Assembly (NCBI GenBank): GCA_021323555.1
Contig: JAJONP010000052.1
Location: forward strand, 1 to 12,144
Reading direction: 5' to 3'
Source of the DNA: Gammaproteobacteria bacterium
Lineage (GTDB): Bacteria > Pseudomonadota > Gammaproteobacteria > DSM-16500
Length of the DNA stretch: 12,144 nt
Every line of letters starts with the position of its first letter. The stretch's first letter is position 1. The notes beneath the pieces are model-generated. The model ran no database searches and was not told the DNA's origin. It saw only the letters and a list, made by a program, of their open reading frames with translations. The position numbers were made by a program, and so were the translations under genes. Shown here piece after piece: positions 7,891-12,144 of this stretch.

Positions 7891-8586
7891 ATGAGTGATT
7901 TACATAAAACAGCCCTTATTGATCAATTATTACAAGTGCCTTTAAACAGGCGAGACATCCGTTGGCAAATAGAATTTTCTACCCATTTACCAGCAGCCAG
8001 TTTTCAGTGCGGGAATCCGCAAATCATAACGGGACCTGATGGATTCCCTTATTTTCAATTATTGCTCCCTCTTCCTGGCGTTAGCTTTGAAAGTTTTTCT
8101 ATTTTAAAAATGATGGACGATTTTTTATTATCCGAAGGGCTCGGGGTAGTATTAAACGCTGACAAGTCACAGCCTGATTGGGTTTTATCTTATGGCGATA
8201 TTGTTAACTTGAAGCTGAAGGGTTCTTTATTATCTCCTGAGAAGCACCCATTCGCCACGCAGAATAAAATGGGTACTGAAACTTTAGGAAAAGGGTCTAC
8301 TATTGTCGCTGGTAAACTTGCTGCTGATCTTTATCCATCGACTGTATCAGGCCCATTAAGAAAAATGTTACAACACAACGGAGTACGTGATCCAAAAGTG
8401 GCGCTAATGGTATTGCATCCAGAAAAACAATCAGGCTTTGAATTGGCATTTAACATCACACCTCAAAATTTTTCCAGTGAAGAACATTATCTTTCTGTAT
8501 TTCAAGCAATAGGATGGTTTTTACCAAAGCATTATGCTTATTTAGGAACAAGTGAAGCTGGCGCGACTGGTTTTGTCCGGCTTTAA
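7891..8586 (+). CDS. Conserved-looking soluble protein of unknown function
   Basis: Not recognised. The 231-residue product has no membrane segment or signal peptide and reads as a compact globular alpha/beta protein. Notable segments are a proline- and aromatic-rich stretch GPDGFPYFQLLLPLPGVSF (48-66), a glycine turn SEGLGVVLNADKSQPDWVLS (81-100) followed by YGDIVNLKLKG, and a C-terminal half with ALMVLHPEKQSGFELAFNIT (171-190) and AIGWFLPKHYAYLG (206-219). No catalytic motif can be named. The ATG at 7891 has no good ribosome-binding site (GAATTGAAATACTACT precedes it), but no better in-frame start exists and the protein begins naturally with MSDLHKTALIDQLLQVPLN. It follows the membrane protein by 103 bp on the same strand and may or may not share its transcript. 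Codon use resembles its neighbours. Confidence 0.7.
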   Translation: MSDLHKTALIDQLLQVPLNRRDIRWQIEFSTHLPAASFQCGNPQIITGPDGFPYFQLLLPLPGVSFESFSILKMMDDFLLSEGLGVVLNADKSQPDWVLSYGDIVNLKLKGSLLSPEKHPFATQNKMGTETLGKGSTIVAGKLAADLYPSTVSGPLRKMLQHNGVRDPKVALMVLHPEKQSGFELAFNITPQNFSSEEHYLSVFQAIGWFLPKHYAYLGTSEAGATGFVRL

Positions 8587-8636
8587 TGAAACTCAATCAC
8601 GAGCCACGCCAAACATTTTTTGTTAATTTAAAGTTT

Positions 8637-8653
8637 TAGGAAGCTTCTTCCTA
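8637..8653. terminator. Small hairpin after the orphan soluble protein gene, possible weak terminator
   Basis: TAGGAAG and CTTCCTA form a perfect 7-bp stem around a 3-nt loop, 50 bp after the stop at 8586. On the plus strand no clean T-run follows (TATTCTC), and on the minus strand AAAACTTTAA follows, so it would be weak. Confidence 0.3.
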
Positions 8654-8713
8654 TATTCTCAAAAATACCTCTATTTTTTAATGTGTTATACATTACCAAC
8701 CCATTTTACCTGC

Positions 8714-8782
8714 AATTTTAATATTCAATATTAAAATTACTTGATATTAACCGTAGTTAAATAATATCATAGTGATATCAAG
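8714..8782. promoter_or_regulatory. Palindrome cluster and putative promoter of the AAA+ ATPase gene
   Basis: Four dyads are packed into 69 bp before the ATPase gene. AATTTTAATATT (8714-8725) and AATATTAAAATT (8727-8738) are perfect 12-bp arms around a single C. TTAAC (8747-8751) mirrors GTTAA (8756-8760). ATATCA (8764-8769) mirrors TGATAT (8773-8778). CTTGATAT (8740-8747) mirrors ATATCAAG (8775-8782) and encloses the previous two. TTGATA (8741-8746) could be a -35, with TAATAT (8762-8767) as -10 at a short 15-nt spacing, so a protein bound here would block the promoter. AGGA at 8788-8791 is the ribosome site. Confidence 0.5.
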
Positions 8783-8800
8783 GTATTAGGATAGCGCAAC

Positions 8801-9937
8801 ATGGCCTACACTAGGCGAGTAGCTGAGGCGACCTTAAAACGATATTTAAAAGCTTTTCCTGTAGTAGGTCTGACAGGGCCCAGGCAGTCAGGAAAATCCA
8901 CCCTATTACGCCATCTTCTACCTGATTACTCCTATGTTACCTTTGATGACTCAAAGCATATCTTGTCATTCACAGATGATCCAAAGGGGTTTATCAAGCA
9001 ATACACGGGACGTGTTATTTTCGATGAAGTGCAGTATGTTCCAGAAATTTTTAACTATATAAAAATTCAAGTGGATCTTAACCGTTCTTGTTATGGGAAT
9101 TTCGTATTAATAGGTTCTAGCCAATTTAAATTTTTGCAACATGCAGCCGAGTCTTTAGCCGGAAGAATAGGTTTAATGTCCTTGTTGCCATTCCAATATG
9201 TTGAAGTGCCCAAATCTTTGGCCTTAGAATCTATTTTTCGCGGTGCTTACCCAGAGCTAGTCACGCACAATTATGATGAATCTGAGCTGTGGTATGCCTC
9301 TTATCTTGAAACCTATCTCAGTAAAGATGTGCGTGCCTTGTCGAATATTGGCGATATGCGCGATTTCAGACGGTTTTTACAATTATTAGCGGCACAAGCC
9401 ACGCAGCTTTTAGATTTTTCCTCTTATGCAAAGGACCTCGGTGTTTCAGTGCCGACTATTAAACGATGGTTATCTATTTTAGAAGCTTCTTATATTATTT
9501 TTATTGTGCCGCCTTTTTACGAAAATTATGGTAAACGTATTATAAAAAGTCCAAAGGTTTATTTTTATGATACAGGATTAATCTCTTATTTCACGGGCAT
9601 TACAACATACGAGCAATTCAATCACGGCCCTTTGGCAGGTAGTTTATTTGAAAATTATGTGGTGAGTGAAATAGTAAAAAAAGAATTACACCAAGCCACG
9701 CTGGGGAATGTTTATTATTTTCGTACTCAAGACAAAGTGGAAATTGATCTTATTGTCGACCGTAAAACGTCAAAGGATTTTATTGAAATAAAAAAATCAG
9801 CAACTTTCCACCCTAAAATGGTACATTCTTTGAAAACCTATACTGCACCCGGATGTCACAGCATTTTACTTTATCTTGGCGAGAAACATGTGCATCGCGG
9901 GGTGAAGGTTATGCCTTACTCAGATTATTTATTCTAA
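8801..9937 (+). CDS. COG1373-type AAA+ ATPase with DUF4143 C-terminal domain
   Basis: This 378-residue protein belongs to the predicted ATPases annotated as AAA_14/DUF4143, whose biological role is largely unknown. The N-terminal AAA domain has Walker A GPRQSGKST (26-34), Walker B RVIFDEVQ (71-78), sensor-1-like FVLIGSSQF (101-109) and an arginine in SLAGRI (Arg122). A winged helix-turn-helix follows at about 205-235 (LDFSSYAKDLGVSVPTIKRW). The C-terminal part has FENYVVSEI (283-291), VEIDLIVDR (313-321) and FIEIKKSAT (327-335), giving Glu284, Asp316 and Glu329-x-Lys331, the spacing of a PD-(D/E)XK nuclease-like fold. All key positions look intact. The start has AGGA 9 nt upstream. A cluster of palindromes lies just before it. 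A decayed relative of another subfamily (GIRRCGKST) lies near the left edge. These genes are often mobile and multi-copy. Confidence 0.9.
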   Translation: MAYTRRVAEATLKRYLKAFPVVGLTGPRQSGKSTLLRHLLPDYSYVTFDDSKHILSFTDDPKGFIKQYTGRVIFDEVQYVPEIFNYIKIQVDLNRSCYGNFVLIGSSQFKFLQHAAESLAGRIGLMSLLPFQYVEVPKSLALESIFRGAYPELVTHNYDESELWYASYLETYLSKDVRALSNIGDMRDFRRFLQLLAAQATQLLDFSSYAKDLGVSVPTIKRWLSILEASYIIFIVPPFYENYGKRIIKSPKVYFYDTGLISYFTGITTYEQFNHGPLAGSLFENYVVSEIVKKELHQATLGNVYYFRTQDKVEIDLIVDRKTSKDFIEIKKSATFHPKMVHSLKTYTAPGCHSILLYLGEKHVHRGVKVMPYSDYLF

Positions 9938-9965
9938 TTCTGGTGGGGCTGGGCAATAGTACGTT

Positions 9966-9982
9966 TTATCAGGTTCTGATAA
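9966..9982. promoter_or_regulatory. Dyad overlapping a possible -10 upstream of the ABC transporter gene
   Basis: TTATCAG and CTGATAA are perfect 7-bp arms around GTT. The right arm runs into GATAAT (9978-9983), a 5-of-6 match to a -10 box, about 60 nt before the ABC transporter start. No matching -35 is evident. It could be a promoter-operator for the transporter or a weak terminator of the ATPase gene. Confidence 0.3.
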
Positions 9983-10042
9983 TCCTCCTATTGAGGTAGA
10001 ATACAACCCACTAAGTGAGTATGTTTTAAAATCAGGTGGGAA

Positions 10043-11812
10043 ATGAAAAACCCTTATTTTGATTTAATTGGTACTGTTTGGCGATATGGCACGCCCTGGC
10101 GGCGAGCTATTATAGGGTATTACATTGCATTTATCTTGGCTCAAGCGGCTTTAGGGCTTATCCCCTATACAGTGGGTCGTACGATTGATGTGTTACAGCA
10201 TTTTAAACCTGATCGCTTGTCTCACGTGATATTCTGGTTGGGAATTGGCATTGCTGCAGAGTTGATGTTTTGGGTATTTCATGGGCCTGCACGTGTCGTG
10301 GAGCGTCGAGTTGCGCTTAAGCTTCAGCAAACATATAGGCTCAATTTGTACGAGCAATTAGCGCGTTTACCGCTGACCTGGCATCAAGATCATCATTCTG
10401 GCAATATCATTACGCGTCTTAATCGTGCGTCCACAGCGCTCCGCCTATTTGCGGAAAGCCAATTTATTTATATTCAAACAATCGTCAAATTTTTAGTATC
10501 TATCGGATTTTTATTGTGGCTTTCTGTGCCTGTAGGTTTGTTAAGTATAATAGCCTCTGCGGCCATAACGTATATTATTCTTTTATTCGACCGCAAATTG
10601 ATCCCACTTTATCATGCGGAAAATGAAGTGGATAATCATATCGGCGCAGGGTTATTTGATTATATCAGTAATATGACGACTATCTTGACGCTGCGCCTAG
10701 GCGATTTGACACATAAAAATTTATCCCATCGTATGAAGGCCATGTGGGCATTTTTCCGAAGAGAAGTCGTTTTAAACGAAGCAAAATGGTTCACCATGAT
10801 GATTTTATTGTCCATTGTGCAGGCCATACTTTTAATTGGCTACATCGTACATGCACTCCATGTGACAGGAACTGTTATGATTGGTTTAGTCGTGATGATT
10901 GTTCGCTATCAGTGGGACCTTAACACGGTATTTATTGATATTAGTATGCACTATAGCGAATTGGTGCGTATGGATACGGACATTAAAGGCATGAAACCTA
11001 TTGTAGATGATATTAAAAAATTCGCACATTTACCACAAGGCGCTTCAAAAGCGAAACAGTGGCATACGCTTCAGATTTCAGAACTTTCTTTTCATCATTT
11101 AAGAACATCCGAGCAAGATCATATTATTAATGGAATTAATTTTACTGTAAAGCGCGGCGAAAAAATTGCATTGATTGGCGAAAGCGGGGGTGGTAAGAGT
11201 ACATTATTAAATCTTCTTTCTGGGCTTTATGCACCTTCGAATGTGCAGTTAACCATTGATGGGACTGTTTTTAATTCATTAGAGCCATTACAAGCAATCA
11301 CAACATTGATTCCTCAAGATCCCGAAATTTTTGAAAATACCATAGCCTTTAATATTACAATGGATTTATCTACGACATCTCAGGATATGCAGAATGCGGC
11401 TAAACTTGCGGGGTTTTTACCCGTTTTAAACACTTTGCCCTCGGGCTTTGAGACAGATATTCGTGAAAAAGGTCTTAATTTTTCAGTCGGGCAAAAGCAA
11501 CGATTAGCCTTAGCGCGTGGATTATTCGCTGCCCGATTTAGCTCACTCATCTTAATGGATGAGCCTACTTCCAGCGTTGATTTACCCACAGAAAAAGAAA
11601 TTCTTTCAGGCGTTATTCATGCGTTTCCAGATGCAGCGATGATCGTTTCATTGCACCGACTGCATCTTTTACCACAGTTCGATTCTGTTATCATGCTGAG
11701 GCATGGAAAAATTGTCGCAAGTGGTTCTACTACTGAGTTGCTGCGTAATCCAGGCCCAGTACGTGATCTGTGGGCGGCATACAGTCAAAGCCAATCGGAT
11801 GATTTTTCGTGA
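10043..11812 (+). CDS. ABC exporter half-transporter (membrane domain fused to ATPase)
   Basis: The 589-residue protein has an N-terminal six-helix membrane domain (hydrophobic segments near 24-44, 61-80, 141-162, 163-183, 250-270 and 274-290) and a C-terminal nucleotide-binding domain, the MsbA/LmrA-like half-transporter layout that works as a dimer in the inner membrane. The ATPase domain has Walker A GESGGGKST (379-387), the Q-loop Gln425 in LIPQDPEIF, Walker B LILMDEP with Asp506-Glu507, the D-loop SSVD and the switch His538 in SLHRL. The signature motif is FSVGQ (480-484) where most have LSGGQ; the serine, second glycine and glutamine are kept. AGGTGGG (10034-10040) lies just before the ATG. 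The gene stands alone with no partner subunit, so a homodimer is likely. Substrate cannot be read from the sequence; lipid, peptide or drug export are all possible. Confidence 0.9.
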   Translation: MKNPYFDLIGTVWRYGTPWRRAIIGYYIAFILAQAALGLIPYTVGRTIDVLQHFKPDRLSHVIFWLGIGIAAELMFWVFHGPARVVERRVALKLQQTYRLNLYEQLARLPLTWHQDHHSGNIITRLNRASTALRLFAESQFIYIQTIVKFLVSIGFLLWLSVPVGLLSIIASAAITYIILLFDRKLIPLYHAENEVDNHIGAGLFDYISNMTTILTLRLGDLTHKNLSHRMKAMWAFFRREVVLNEAKWFTMMILLSIVQAILLIGYIVHALHVTGTVMIGLVVMIVRYQWDLNTVFIDISMHYSELVRMDTDIKGMKPIVDDIKKFAHLPQGASKAKQWHTLQISELSFHHLRTSEQDHIINGINFTVKRGEKIALIGESGGGKSTLLNLLSGLYAPSNVQLTIDGTVFNSLEPLQAITTLIPQDPEIFENTIAFNITMDLSTTSQDMQNAAKLAGFLPVLNTLPSGFETDIREKGLNFSVGQKQRLALARGLFAARFSSLILMDEPTSSVDLPTEKEILSGVIHAFPDAAMIVSLHRLHLLPQFDSVIMLRHGKIVASGSTTELLRNPGPVRDLWAAYSQSQSDDFS

Positions 11813-11920
11813 TTAATATGGTGTGATCAAGATATATTTATCTGCCGACACTCAAATTTTAATGTCATTAATACTAATGATGGTATTATGCATTTCATGA
11901 TTTATTCCTAAAAACCCGCT

Positions 11921-11960
11921 CAGCCCTTGTCAGTCCTGCTAAGGCTGGGACCCATTCTGC
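11921..11960 (+). repeat. Degenerate palindromic repeat relic (GTCATTCCTGCGAAGGCAGG type)
   Basis: TTGTCAGTCCTGCTAAGGCT (11928-11947), continuing GGGACCCATTCT, resembles the widespread intergenic repeat GTCATTCCTGCGAAGGCAGG followed by AATCCA. CAGCC (11921-11925) and GGCTG (11943-11947) give an inverted repeat. The element lies in a 207-bp non-coding gap that also has small dyads (AGATA/TATCT at 11830-11843; TAATAC/GTATTA at 11869-11888). A single copy is visible, so the assignment rests on motif likeness. Confidence 0.35.
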
Positions 11961-12019
11961 TACATCCCCGATTCTTGTTCTCCTAATAATTTCTACTTTA
12001 AATTTTTTCAGGAAAAATA

Positions 12020-12144
12020 ATGACTGTACCCAAAATACATATTAAAAAAGCGCACGACCATTTTTTTCGCATGGCGATGTCAGACCAACGCGTTGCACGA
12101 GAATTTTTTGAAGCGCATTTGCCAGAAGAGATACGAAGCGTTGC
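12020..12144 (+). CDS. Rpn-family recombination-promoting nuclease / putative transposase, N-terminal part
   Basis: Only the first 41 codons are in the window; the frame is open at the right edge. The product begins MTVPKIHIKKAHDHFFRMAM and continues SDQRVAREFFEAHLPEEIRSV. The HDxFFRxxMSDxRVAxEFFxxHLP pattern is the N-terminal signature of the Rpn (transposase_31-like) PD-(D/E)XK family, whose E. coli members promote RecA-independent recombination and cut DNA. The active-site residues would lie beyond the edge. AGGA (12010-12013) lies 6 nt before the ATG. In Legionellales genomes these genes are numerous and often fragmentary, so whether this copy is complete cannot be judged here. Confidence 0.82.
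   Translation, partial: MTVPKIHIKKAHDHFFRMAMSDQRVAREFFEAHLPEEIRSV

Overview
The window looks like a chromosomal piece of an AT-rich gammaproteobacterium, most likely of the order Legionellales (Coxiella/Rickettsiella/Legionella-like). The grounds are the tkt-gap pair, the metK-ahcY pair, a DUF1640-type coiled-coil protein, COG1373 AAA+ ATPases, an Rpn-family nuclease and degraded dispersed repeats. The genus cannot be fixed from this sequence alone.

Left part (1-3570): two core carbon-metabolism genes, transketolase (tkt) and glyceraldehyde-3-phosphate dehydrogenase (gap), lie on the minus strand with a 14-nt gap and form an operon. In relatives such as Coxiella and Legionella, pgk follows gap. 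Here the next 540 bases hold a decayed AAA+ ATPase fragment with an intact Walker A, two tandem 20-bp palindromes and a repeat relic. At the extreme left edge a minus-strand promoter-like sequence and a Shine-Dalgarno point to a gene starting just outside the window.

Middle (3571-6136): a compact 95-bp divergent intergenic region separates tkt from metK (S-adenosylmethionine synthetase), which overlaps ahcY (adenosylhomocysteinase) by 4 bp. These two make SAM and clear its by-product SAH, so this is an activated-methyl-cycle operon.

Right part (6137-12144): an accessory stretch, all on the plus strand and mostly with separate, AT-rich, dyad-rich leaders. It has a small coiled-coil protein with a C-terminal membrane anchor and nearly identical 33-bp (11-residue) repeats; a glycine/alanine-rich multi-pass membrane protein of unknown function; an unrecognised soluble protein; an intact COG1373 AAA+ ATPase with a DUF4143-like C-terminus; an ABC exporter half-transporter with a divergent signature motif; and the first 41 codons of an Rpn-family PD-(D/E)XK nuclease.

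The most notable pattern is that both AAA+ ATPase loci, the relic and the intact gene, have clusters of perfect or near-perfect AT-rich palindromes directly upstream. This suggests operators, possibly bound by the helix-turn-helix in the ATPase itself. No tRNA, rRNA, CRISPR array, intact insertion sequence or riboswitch was seen.
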